From positions 1 through 11,970 of the forward strand of contig JAPUKT010000330.1 of NCBI GenBank assembly GCA_027295555.1: a DNA stretch of 11,970 nucleotides, read 5' to 3'. This stretch comes from Deltaproteobacteria bacterium (GTDB taxonomy: Bacteria > Myxococcota_A > Polyangia > Polyangiales > Houyiibacteriaceae). The notes under the pieces are model-generated. The model saw only the letters and a program-made list of their open reading frames with translations. It ran no database searches and had not been told where the DNA came from. The position numbers were made by a program, and so were the translations under genes. Positions 1 to 7,020 of this stretch are shown here, piece by piece. Each line of letters begins with the position of its first letter. Position 1 is the first letter of the stretch.

Positions 1-502
1 GCTCCGATGCGCGCCGCATCTCATCGATCGGGCGAACGATGAAGTACGTCAGCAAAACGTACGACAGTAGCAATATCACCAACGCCGTCATCCCTAGGTA
101 GAGCACGAACAAGCTGCGGCGGGCCACGTCTCCACGCCCCCCAACCGGCACCCAGACGCGAAGATCCGCGCCGCCGGACGTGCGGGCGACGGCAGCCGGC
201 ACGCCGACCGTCCGACCCCAGCGTTGGGCCTGACCGTCCTCCGATTGAATCTCGACACCATCGACCAGCCCTTTAGCGATCATTTGGTCGATGCTCTCTG
301 CACCAAATCCTTCGCCAAGAGACCCTGCGCCCGCGGCAAGCGCCTGCACTAAGCTGTCGGCACGATGGCGTCGCTCTTCGGCGTTCTCACTCTCATCGAG
401 CCGCGCGGTGACCACGCTCAGCAGCACGAACGCCGCGCCGAACGCGATGATCAGCGCAAACATGAGCTGGCTTCGAAGCCCCAAGCCGAACGGACGCTCC
501 AT
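1..502 (-). CDS. Membrane sensor protein with HAMP-like segment (probable sensor histidine kinase), C-terminal part outside the window
   Basis: This is the N-terminal 167 residues of a two-pass inner-membrane protein whose 3' end lies beyond base 1. A short cytoplasmic N-terminus (MERPFGLGLRSQ) is followed by a membrane segment at about residues 13-32. A periplasmic sensing region of about 95 residues spans 33-128. A second membrane segment lies at about 131-155, followed by VRPIDEMRRASE, the usual beginning of a HAMP linker. This layout is typical of sensor histidine kinases. A chemoreceptor, diguanylate cyclase or adenylate cyclase could start the same way, and the catalytic domain is not visible. 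The ATG at 502 is the first start after an in-frame TAG twelve bases upstream. The gene is divergent from the plus-strand secreted-protein gene, with only 49 bases between the starts, so both promoters must sit in or overlap that gap. Confidence 0.8.
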   Translation of the reverse strand, partial: MERPFGLGLRSQLMFALIIAFGAAFVLLSVVTARLDESENAEERRHRADSLVQALAAGAGSLGEGFGAESIDQMIAKGLVDGVEIQSEDGQAQRWGRTVGVPAAVARTSGGADLRVWVPVGGRGDVARRSLFVLYLGMTALVILLLSYVLLTYFIVRPIDEMRRASE

Positions 503-551
503 GCGTACAGTCTACCGCCTCTAGTTCTTGACCCGCCACAATGGGGAGTGC

Positions 552-1208
552 ATGGGGGGAATCATGATCTGGGACACCCGGCTCCGGGTGATCGTGGGCT
601 CGATCCTGGTCCTTTCGACGTTGAGCGCCTCCGCCAGCGCGCAGCGCGGCGGAGACGGGCTCTATGGCCGCTGGGATCGCGGCCTGACCTTAGCGTTGGG
701 CGCCGGCCCCGGAGCGACGTGGATCTCAGGCAAAGCCGACATCTCGATCGTGGGGGAGGCGAGATTCCTCGTCGCCGACGTCGCCGGGCTCGTGCTTTCC
801 GGTCGTTGGGGCCCAGATTCAGGCCAGCACCTATTCCTCGGCGTCGACCTTCGCCCTCTCTTCCCGGCGCTCTTCTTTCTCTACAAACAAACGTGGAACG
901 AGTTCGCCGACTTGATGTTGCAATCGATCTATTTCGAGCTCGGCGTAGCCTTTTTGCTGGATGGCCATCAAAGCACGGGCCTCGGGGTCGGCTTTGGCTT
1001 CGGTATACCCATCTACCGGCCGCTTACGACACTCCGTGGGCTCTGGTTTCGAATTGGAACGAGATACATCAACGCCAACCCCTCTTATCGAAACACAGAA
1101 CCGAATGTCGACCGAAGCGAGTGGACCCTCTATCTCACTTTTGTCGTGCGTTTGGGATTCAAGGCAAACATAGGCCGCTGGGAGCCTACACGGTATCGGC
1201 ACCGATAG
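552..1208 (+). CDS. Secreted protein of unknown function, probably outer-membrane beta-barrel
   Basis: I do not recognise a named family. The product is about 218 residues and begins with a clear signal peptide: basic residues near position 10, a hydrophobic run, and a likely cleavage after the SASASA stretch, before QRGGDG, at about residue 30. The mature part alternates short aliphatic/aromatic strands with Gly-rich turns (for example LGVGFGFGIPIYRP and WTLYLTFVVRLGF), as expected for a small outer-membrane beta-barrel. The last strand is followed by a basic tail, so it does not end in the classical C-terminal aromatic. The start is uncertain. ATG 552 has GGGGAG just upstream, ATG 564 has a G-run just upstream and also leaves an intact signal peptide, and a TTG at 528 is in frame. 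It lies 36 bases upstream of pyruvate kinase on the same strand. Confidence 0.7.
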   Translation: MGGIMIWDTRLRVIVGSILVLSTLSASASAQRGGDGLYGRWDRGLTLALGAGPGATWISGKADISIVGEARFLVADVAGLVLSGRWGPDSGQHLFLGVDLRPLFPALFFLYKQTWNEFADLMLQSIYFELGVAFLLDGHQSTGLGVGFGFGIPIYRPLTTLRGLWFRIGTRYINANPSYRNTEPNVDRSEWTLYLTFVVRLGFKANIGRWEPTRYRHR

Positions 1209-1244
1209 TTTGGCGGGCATCACAATCCTCGCTACAACCGCGAT

Positions 1245-2651
1245 GTGAGACGCACGAAGATCGTCTGCACGCTCGGGCCCGCCAGCGACACGAAAGACAA
1301 GATCGCCGCGTTGGTGTCGGCCGGCATGAGCTGCGCTCGGCTCAACTTCTCCCACGGTAACCCCGAGGCCCACCGGGCGGTCGCCAAGCTCGTGCGTGAA
1401 GCAGCCTCCGAAGCGAGGCGACCCATGGCGATCCTCGCCGACCTCCAAGGCCCGAAGATGCGGCTCGGGAAGTTCGCGACGGGTCCGATCGAGCTCGCCC
1501 CCGGCGACCGCTTCGCCCTGACCACTGACGACATCCAGGGGACGCAAGAGATCGCCTCGGTTAGCTACAAGTCGCTTCCGAACGACGTGAAACCCGGAGA
1601 TACGATCGCTCTCGATGATGGGATGATTCGTCTGCGCGTCGAATTGGTCGACGGAAATACGGTCCACACGATCGTCGAAGACGGCGGGCCGCTCTCCGAC
1701 AACAAGGGTTTGAACCTCCCCGGGGTGTCCATCAGTGCGCCGGCGTTGGCCGACAAAGATCGGGCGGACCTGGCGTTCGCCGTCTCGGAGCTCGAGGCCG
1801 ACTACATCGCCTTGTCCTTCGTTCGATCGGCAGAAGACATTCGCGAGGCCAAAGCCTTGGCAGGGGACGTTCCGATCATCGCAAAGATCGAACGACCCGA
1901 GGCCGTAGTGGCGTTGTCGGAGATCGTCGACGCCGCCGACGGCGTCATGATCGCGCGGGGCGATCTCGGTGTCGAGCTCGGGGCCGAACGGGTGCCGCTC
2001 GTCCAAAAGCGCATCATTCGACAAGCGAACGCACGCGGGAAGATCGTGATCACTGCGACACAGATGCTGGATTCCATGATCCGCAATCCGCGGCCGACCC
2101 GCGCCGAGGCCGCAGACGTGGCGAACGCCGTCATGGATGGCAGTGATGCGCTCATGTTGAGTGGCGAGACAGCGGTCGGGCGGTACCCGGTGCAAGCGCT
2201 CAAAATGATGGACGCGATCATTCGCGATGTGGAGTCCGACGTTGAAGACTTCTCGAGGGAGTTCAGAGGTCTTCGGGAGGTCGGCAACGAAGAGTGGCCC
2301 TTTGCGAACGCAGCGGCGCGCGCGGCCGCCGTGCTGACGACGAATCTCCCGCTGATGGCGGTGGTGGTGTTCACCCAGGACGGACGTTCCGCGAGGCTCT
2401 TGTCCCAGTACCGGCCTCGAGCGCCCATCGTGGCGGTGACCAGCAAAGTTCGAGTCGCGCGTCGACTCGCCCTCGAGTGGGGTGTCATTCCGCAGGTCGA
2501 AGTGCCCCCGGAATCGCTCGACGAAACGCTTCGAATCGCGACCGCACTACTCGTACGAGAGAATCTGTGCAAGAGAGGCGAGGCCTTTGCGATGGTGTTG
2601 GGGTGGCCCACGTCGGGAAGGACCAACACGGTCAAGCTTCACCGTCTCTAG
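1245..2651 (+). CDS. pyk: Pyruvate kinase (probable K+-independent type)
   Basis: The 468-residue product catalyses the last step of glycolysis in the cytoplasm, phosphoenolpyruvate + ADP to pyruvate + ATP. Visible landmarks are TKIVCTLGPAS at the N-terminus, ARLNFSHG (R32, N34, S36) for substrate and cation, IIAKIERPE with the catalytic K214 and Mg2+ ligand E216, ARGDLGVE with Mg2+ ligand D240, TATQML with T272, and NAVMDGSDALMLSGETA. The B domain lies at about 70-165 and the C-terminal domain at about 350-468. Length is normal for the family. In the segment ADLQGPKMRL, L67, Q68, K71 and L74 stand where K+-dependent enzymes have Thr, Lys, Glu and Thr, which is the pattern of K+-independent pyruvate kinases. 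The GTG at 1245 is the only usable start between the in-frame stop of the upstream gene and the conserved N-terminal motif. It has no obvious Shine-Dalgarno sequence. A Ser/Thr kinase gene follows after 32 bases. Confidence 0.97.
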   Translation: MRRTKIVCTLGPASDTKDKIAALVSAGMSCARLNFSHGNPEAHRAVAKLVREAASEARRPMAILADLQGPKMRLGKFATGPIELAPGDRFALTTDDIQGTQEIASVSYKSLPNDVKPGDTIALDDGMIRLRVELVDGNTVHTIVEDGGPLSDNKGLNLPGVSISAPALADKDRADLAFAVSELEADYIALSFVRSAEDIREAKALAGDVPIIAKIERPEAVVALSEIVDAADGVMIARGDLGVELGAERVPLVQKRIIRQANARGKIVITATQMLDSMIRNPRPTRAEAADVANAVMDGSDALMLSGETAVGRYPVQALKMMDAIIRDVESDVEDFSREFRGLREVGNEEWPFANAAARAAAVLTTNLPLMAVVVFTQDGRSARLLSQYRPRAPIVAVTSKVRVARRLALEWGVIPQVEVPPESLDETLRIATALLVRENLCKRGEAFAMVLGWPTSGRTNTVKLHRL

Positions 2652-2683
2652 CCTCCCCCTCACGCTTGCACTAGATCGCGCCC

Positions 2684-3946
2684 ATGGAAGACACGCCGCA
2701 ACAGATCGGCCGCTACCGCATCGAACGATTGCTCGGGTCGGGCTCGATGGGGCACGTCTATCTCGCGCGCGATGCCGATCTCGATCGACCGGTAGCGATC
2801 AAGACCCTGCGCGACGTCGACCTCGACGAAGAGACGCGCGCTGTGTTCCTCAGTCGCTTCCAAAACGAAGCCAAAGCTGCCGCGCGTTTACAGCATCCGA
2901 ATATCGTTCAAATATTCGACGTCGGCGACGATCCGAAGCACGGCCCTTATCTCGTATTCGAATATGTCCCGGGTCACACGCTGAAACAGCAGCTTCGAAA
3001 GAAGGGGCCGCTCCCGAAGGAGCAGCTGCTGGTGGTCGCACAACAGATCGCCGACGCGCTCACGACGGCACACATGGCCGGGGTCATCCATCGCGATCTG
3101 AAGCCCGAGAACTTGCTCATTACCGAAAACGGACAGCTGAAGCTCGCAGACTTCGGCATCGCCCGCGTACCCAATGCGAACCTCACAAAAGAAGGGCAGT
3201 TCCTCGGCACGCCCTGCTACGCCGCCCCAGAGACGCTTCTCAAGGGGGAATACAGCGAGAAGACCGATCTGTTTTCGTTTGGCGCCGTGGTGTACGAAGC
3301 CGCGTCCGGAGAGCGCGCCTTCCCAGGCGCCGAAGCCATGGTCGTCGCGCAAAACGTCATGTACAACGACCCCACCCCTCCAAGCGAGGTCAACCGCGGG
3401 GCGGCCATCCCACCACAAGTCGATCAAGTGATCATGCGGGCGCTCTGCAAAGATCCCGACGGACGCTTCGCCAGTGCACGCACTCTGGTGTCCTCCCTCC
3501 GAGAGGCGTACGCGGGCAAGCGCCCGAAGAAGCCCGCCCGCCAGCGACGAAGCTTTCCGATGATCATGTTGCTACTCGTCGGAGCCGCGCTGGCCGCATG
3601 GGCACTGCTAGGCAACGACGTGAAAACCCCGAGCGCTGGCATTGACGCTGGCACTGACGCTGGCGCTGACGCTGGCGCTGACGCTGGCACTGACGCTGGC
3701 GCTGACGCCGGCCCCGGGACTGAGATCCTCACCCCGCACGAGCGGGAGGAGGCCGCTAAGGATGAGCTTGCCCGCGCGCGGAAAGCGCTCCAAGACGGGG
3801 ATATAGCGGCCGCGGAGGCGGCGCTGGATCGCGCGACCCAGTACGACCCAAGCAACCCCGACATCGAAGCGCTTCGATCCGAAGTAGGCGCTAGTGTGGG
3901 GGCGGTGGGGCGGGACAAATTGCCGCCGAAGGCGTCTGGGCCATAG
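2684..3946 (+). CDS. Transmembrane Hanks-type Ser/Thr protein kinase with DAG-repeat stalk and TPR-like extracytoplasmic tail
   Basis: The 420-residue product has a complete N-terminal kinase domain at about 10-275. It shows the glycine loop GSGSMG (18-23), VAIK with ATP-anchoring K40, alpha-C Glu E62, HRDLKPEN with catalytic D138, DFG at 156-158, activation-segment GTPCYAAPE, and TDLFSFG in helix F. All catalytic residues are present, so it should be active. A basic juxtamembrane stretch (about 279-289, KRPKKPARQRR) leads into one membrane segment at about 291-309. Outside the membrane follow an Asp-Ala-Gly-Thr/Ala repeat stalk (321-343) and a helical segment at about 353-392 that resembles one TPR unit (LQDGDIAAAEAALDRA). 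No PASTA domain is present. The gene lies 32 bases after pyruvate kinase on the same strand, with no terminator apparent between them, so co-transcription is likely and pyruvate kinase is a candidate substrate (inference). No strong Shine-Dalgarno sequence precedes the ATG. Confidence 0.93.
   Translation: MEDTPQQIGRYRIERLLGSGSMGHVYLARDADLDRPVAIKTLRDVDLDEETRAVFLSRFQNEAKAAARLQHPNIVQIFDVGDDPKHGPYLVFEYVPGHTLKQQLRKKGPLPKEQLLVVAQQIADALTTAHMAGVIHRDLKPENLLITENGQLKLADFGIARVPNANLTKEGQFLGTPCYAAPETLLKGEYSEKTDLFSFGAVVYEAASGERAFPGAEAMVVAQNVMYNDPTPPSEVNRGAAIPPQVDQVIMRALCKDPDGRFASARTLVSSLREAYAGKRPKKPARQRRSFPMIMLLLVGAALAAWALLGNDVKTPSAGIDAGTDAGADAGADAGTDAGADAGPGTEILTPHEREEAAKDELARARKALQDGDIAAAEAALDRATQYDPSNPDIEALRSEVGASVGAVGRDKLPPKASGP
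3635..3715 (+). repeat. Tandem hexamer array GACGCT/GGC(A/G)CT inside the kinase gene
   Basis: About a dozen contiguous hexamers alternate GACGCT with GGCGCT or GGCACT, so the period is effectively 12 bases. They encode the Asp-Ala-Gly-(Thr/Ala) stalk just outside the membrane. The first unit is imperfect (GCTGGCATT) and the last two drift (GACGCC GGCCCC). Length changes by whole 12-base units would keep the reading frame and only lengthen or shorten the stalk. The same hexamers occur in inverted orientation at 10721-10774. Confidence 0.93.
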
Positions 3947-3972
3947 TGTGCAAGCCGTCTAGAGCCCTCCTT

Positions 3973-4251
3973 CTAGTCGTCCCTCGGCGGCACAGCTTTC
4001 CAACGGCAGTCTTGGCCACCGCCGACGGTCGGGTTGCACTTGTACATGTAGGTCAGCGTCCTGCCGCAACCGCTCACGCGTTTTTCCATCGGGGTGTCTT
4101 CGACGATCTCGATGACCGACTCGTCGCAGCTCAAGTCGACGGCGGCGGCGCTCCGCACCTGTTGGGTCGCCGCGTTCTCATGCCCGCAGCCCGTCCAGAA
4201 GACGAGCAGGACGACGAGCGGGAAGATGATAACCTGCTTGAACATGTGCAT
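3973..4251 (-). CDS. Small predicted lipoprotein, unknown function
   Basis: The 92-residue product begins MHMFKQ and continues as a strongly hydrophobic run ending in FWTGCG. C22 is therefore a likely lipidation site, although Trp at -3 is not the usual lipobox residue. The mature chain of about 70 residues has four further cysteines in the contexts LSCDES, SGCGRT, YKCNP and DCRWK, which could form two disulfides in the periplasm. I cannot assign a family. Small extracytoplasmic proteins with a GCGR...Y.C pattern are common in myxobacterial-type genomes (general impression, not a database result). Two start codons are possible, at 4251 and 4245. A G-run upstream could serve either as ribosome-binding site. 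The gene is last in the minus-strand series, 45 bases after the glycosylase, and converges on the Ser/Thr kinase with 26 bases between the stops. Confidence 0.72.
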   Translation of the reverse strand: MHMFKQVIIFPLVVLLVFWTGCGHENAATQQVRSAAAVDLSCDESVIEIVEDTPMEKRVSGCGRTLTYMYKCNPTVGGGQDCRWKAVPPRDD

Positions 4252-4296
4252 CGACCCCCGCGGCCCGCTTCAGCAACCCACGACCCGACACTCGCT

Positions 4297-5010
4297 TTAT
4301 AACTTGATGCCGAGCCCAAGCAAATCGTTTTCGGCTTGTGCGGCCCAACCCCGGTTTGCCTTGGGGCTTGCGGGACTCGGGTGCAGTATGGTTCCGATCA
4401 CCGGCCCATCATTTCCGAGAGCCGCGGTCGCGCGCTTCGTCGCCCATGCACCGACACCGACGACCCGGTCGGGTTGAAGCACTTCGATCGCATCGCGAAA
4501 AGCGCGATCGCACACGGGAAGCAGTGCTTCGCGCTCTTCGACCGAAAGCTTGTCCGGTGTTCGGTTGCGACCCGTCGATTCGATGAAGACCAGCGGGCAG
4601 TAATTGATGACGAAGAAGCGGGAGAAGAAACGCTCCGGAGTTTCGAATCGTTCCTTCGCCCACCCCCAAAGCCGCGAGCCGCTCACTTCCGAGCGCGGAC
4701 AATCGAAACCGAGCACCGGGCGTTTGGGATGCTGCTTGGCAGGTTTTCCGACCGGCGCCTCGATCCCCATCCAATCTCTGACGAAGGCCACGTCGCCGAA
4801 CGGCACCCCGGTCTGGGTCATGCCGAAGGGCCCTGGATTCATGCCGACCAGCACGACCTCTTTTTCGCCCTCACCAAAGCGGCTCAGATAGAGCTCGTGC
4901 GACTTTCTCGCGTAGCTCAGCGGATTGTAGACGTAGGCAACCGGGTCACCGAAATGGATCTTCGACACGGCCCGCGACAGGGCGCGCGAGATCTTGATCA
5001 GGTCGGACAT
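4297..5010 (-). CDS. SMUG1-type uracil-DNA glycosylase
   Basis: This 237-residue protein should excise uracil, and probably oxidised pyrimidines such as 5-hydroxymethyluracil, from DNA to start base-excision repair. The two active-site motifs of the SMUG1 family are plain. Motif 1, at 56-72, reads GMNPGPFGMTQTGVPFG with N58 as the water-activating Asn. Motif 2, at 210-222, reads HPSPASPKANRGW with H210 as the catalytic His. The central segment VINYCPL also fits the family. Length is close to that of the vertebrate enzymes. Motif 1 differs from the human form as I recall it by Thr in place of Ala before QTG. The ATG at 5010 lies six bases after the stop of the cysteine synthase gene, with no clear Shine-Dalgarno sequence, which suggests translational coupling. 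SMUG1 homologues are a minority among bacterial uracil glycosylases but are known, for example in Geobacter. Confidence 0.93.
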   Translation of the reverse strand: MSDLIKISRALSRAVSKIHFGDPVAYVYNPLSYARKSHELYLSRFGEGEKEVVLVGMNPGPFGMTQTGVPFGDVAFVRDWMGIEAPVGKPAKQHPKRPVLGFDCPRSEVSGSRLWGWAKERFETPERFFSRFFVINYCPLVFIESTGRNRTPDKLSVEEREALLPVCDRAFRDAIEVLQPDRVVGVGAWATKRATAALGNDGPVIGTILHPSPASPKANRGWAAQAENDLLGLGIKL

Positions 5011-5016
5011 GGCCGG

Positions 5017-5925
5017 TCAGCAGAGATAACGCTCGCCGCCATCACAAAGGATGGTGACGACTCGTTGCCCGCTCTGCATGCGGCGCGAGACCTCGAGCGC
5101 GGCGTGCACGTTGGCACCCGATGACGGTCCGAGAAGGAGGCCTTCCTCGCGAGCGAGGCGTTTGGTCATCCGCTCGGCCGCAAGATCCGTGACCGTGATG
5201 ACTTCGTCGACCAGCTCGGTATCGAGCACCTGGGGAATGAAGCCCGCACCGAGGCCTTGAATCCCGTGAAGACCCGGCCTGCCGCCGGACAACACGGCAC
5301 TCGCACTGGGCTCAACCGCGATGATTCGAATCGTGGGGTTTCGCTTCTTGAAAACGCGACCCACGCCAGTCAGCGTCCCGCCGGTGCCGACACCGGCGAC
5401 GAACGCGTCGACCTCGCCTCCGGTAATCTCCCAGATCTCTTCGGCGGTCGTTTGCTCGTGGATGTCCGGGTTGGCGGGGTTCTCGAATTGCGCGCACATC
5501 ATGGAGCCAGGCGTGGTCTGTAAGAGGTGCTCAGCCCGCTCGACTGCGCCTGCCATCCCATCGTCCGCAGGCGTGAGGATGACCTCCGCACCGTACGATT
5601 TGAGAATATGGCGTCGCGCGGCGCTCATGTCGTCGGGCATGACGATCACGCAGCGATAGCCGCGCACTGCACAGATCATCGCAAGGCTGATGCCGGTGTT
5701 GCCGCTCGTGGCCTCCACGACGGTCGATCCGGGGCCCAGCTCGCCCGACTTTTCGGCGGCGAGGATCATCGAGAGCGCCGGGCGGTCTTTGACGGACCCC
5801 GCTACATTGTTCGATTCGAGCTTGCCGCAAATCTCGGCTCCGTTTTCGCCGGCAATGTGTTTGAGACGCACCAAGGGCGTGTGGCCGATCAGATCGAGTG
5901 CCCCGTCGTGGATGTGCTCGGTCAT
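5017..5925 (-). CDS. cysK: Cysteine synthase (O-acetylserine sulfhydrylase)
   Basis: This PLP enzyme makes cysteine from O-acetylserine and sulfide in the cytoplasm. The 302-residue chain has the PLP lysine K46 in GSVKDRPA, the substrate loop TSGNTG (73-78), the phosphate-binding GTGGTLTG (180-187), the GIQGLGAGFIP segment, and GPSSGAN (266-272), which contacts the pyridine ring. The CysK type is favoured over CysM by the segments FENPANPDIH and GIQGLGAGFIP. The protein ends at GERYLC, a motif usually followed by roughly 10-20 more residues in CysK, so its C-terminus is short. The motif before it reads CDGGERYL, with Gly in place of the more common Ser or Thr. The ATG at 5925 is 39 bases downstream of the PhoH-like gene. 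The gene is apparently co-transcribed with the glycosylase. Confidence 0.94.
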   Translation of the reverse strand: MTEHIHDGALDLIGHTPLVRLKHIAGENGAEICGKLESNNVAGSVKDRPALSMILAAEKSGELGPGSTVVEATSGNTGISLAMICAVRGYRCVIVMPDDMSAARRHILKSYGAEVILTPADDGMAGAVERAEHLLQTTPGSMMCAQFENPANPDIHEQTTAEEIWEITGGEVDAFVAGVGTGGTLTGVGRVFKKRNPTIRIIAVEPSASAVLSGGRPGLHGIQGLGAGFIPQVLDTELVDEVITVTDLAAERMTKRLAREEGLLLGPSSGANVHAALEVSRRMQSGQRVVTILCDGGERYLC

Positions 5926-5964
5926 GTGGCGGCTAGCATACCAGGGAGCGCCTGGAGCCCGGCT

Positions 5965-6972
5965 CTAAATGTCATCGTCTGAAGACTTTCCGGCTGACTC
6001 GTGTGCGTCGTAAGCCTGGACGATCTGCTGTACGAGTGGATGACGTACGACGTCCTCGTGCGTGAAATAGACGAAGTTGATGCCTCTGATGGAGCGAAGG
6101 TCCCTTTCGGCATGTCGGAGGCCGCTTCGTGCGCCGGGCAGATCGATCTGAGTGACATCGCCAGTGATGACCGCCTTGGCGTCGAAACCGAGGCGCGTGA
6201 GGAACATCTTCATCTGCTCGGCTGTCGTATTCTGAGCTTCATCGAGGACCACGAAGCAATTGTTGAGGGTCCGGCCGCGCATGAACGCCAGCGGCGCCAC
6301 CTCGATTGTGCCTCGTTCGACCAATGCCGTGATCCTACCGGGCTCCATCATGTCGTGCAGCGCGTCGTACAGGGGACGGAGGTATGGATTGATTTTCTCC
6401 GCTAGGTCGCCCGGCAAGAAGCCCAGTCGCTCGCCCGCTTCGACCGCTGGACGAGCCAAGATGATGCGTTTCACTTGCCGCTCTTGAAGCGCGCGAATCG
6501 CCATCGCCATCGCCAAGTATGTCTTGCCCGTACCGGCGGGCCCGATCCCGAACACGATGTCGTGCGTGCGGATCGCCTGAATGTAGTTTTGCTGGGTCAC
6601 GCCCTTGGGCGAGACGATTCGTCGGTTCGACGTGGTTAGCACCACGTCGTCCAGCAACGCCCGAAGCCGCAACTGTGGATTGGCTCGAAGGGTGCGCGCA
6701 GCTCGCGCCATCTCGACGGGGCTGAGGTCTCGAAGCTGCAGCGCATCGATCAGCTCGTGCAGAACGCGCTCCACCATTTCAACGTCTCGGTTCGCGCCCT
6801 GGATGTGGATCGTCGAGCCCCGCAAACCCATCGACACCCCGAGCTCGTTTTCGAGGACGCGTAAGTTCGCACCACCCGGGCCGCTCAGCTTGAGCAAGAG
6901 ATCCGGGTCGGCGACTTCGATGTCGGCGGCTACGTCAGCCTCGGTTGGGCCGGGACGCGCGAAAGGTTGCAT
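5965..6972 (-). CDS. ybeZ: PhoH-like ATPase (YbeZ family)
   Basis: This is a cytoplasmic P-loop NTPase of the PhoH/YbeZ family, associated in other bacteria with ribosome and RNA maturation together with the endonuclease YbeY. The protein has 335 residues. A KH-like N-terminal part lies at about 25-80 (LLLKLSGPGGANLRVLENE). The ATPase core follows, with NYIQAIRTHDIVFGIGPAGTGKT (Walker A at 144-151), ILARPAVEAGERLGFLPGD, FVVLDEAQNTT (Walker B at 241-246), ITGDVTQIDLP and VRHPLVQQIV. Length and motif order are normal for the family. The ATG at 6972 is preferred over the in-frame TTG three bases upstream. The usual downstream partner ybeY is absent and cysteine synthase stands in its place. The C-terminal tail is short and acidic (SSDDDI). 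Confidence 0.95.
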   Translation of the reverse strand: MQPFARPGPTEADVAADIEVADPDLLLKLSGPGGANLRVLENELGVSMGLRGSTIHIQGANRDVEMVERVLHELIDALQLRDLSPVEMARAARTLRANPQLRLRALLDDVVLTTSNRRIVSPKGVTQQNYIQAIRTHDIVFGIGPAGTGKTYLAMAMAIRALQERQVKRIILARPAVEAGERLGFLPGDLAEKINPYLRPLYDALHDMMEPGRITALVERGTIEVAPLAFMRGRTLNNCFVVLDEAQNTTAEQMKMFLTRLGFDAKAVITGDVTQIDLPGARSGLRHAERDLRSIRGINFVYFTHEDVVRHPLVQQIVQAYDAHESAGKSSDDDI

Positions 6973-7020
6973 CAATGGCTCGAGTTTACACTGTTGTGGC
7001 GGTTGGTGCGAGCCACGCGG

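Noticed and set aside
365..1360. 331-codon plus-strand frame over the secreted-protein gene and the sensor start
   Set aside because: It overlaps three better-supported genes and gives an Arg-rich translation. The frame used here has a proper signal peptide and strand pattern.
831..2195. Long open frame (454 codons) on the minus strand opposite the secreted protein and pyruvate kinase
   Set aside because: It lies antisense to a certain pyruvate kinase gene, has Arg/His-rich composition and no recognisable motif. Open antisense frames are expected in GC-rich coding DNA.
2482..3645. 387-codon plus-strand frame overlapping the end of pyruvate kinase and most of the Ser/Thr kinase
   Set aside because: It is a frame-shifted shadow of two certain genes, with Arg/Ser-rich low-complexity translation.
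3635..3715. Short tandem array considered as a CRISPR-like repeat
   Set aside because: Units are contiguous hexamers without spacers and are translated as a DAG stalk.
3947..3972. Possible bidirectional terminator between the converging kinase and lipoprotein genes
   Set aside because: Only a five-pair stem (CTAGA/TCTAG) without a following T-run is visible.
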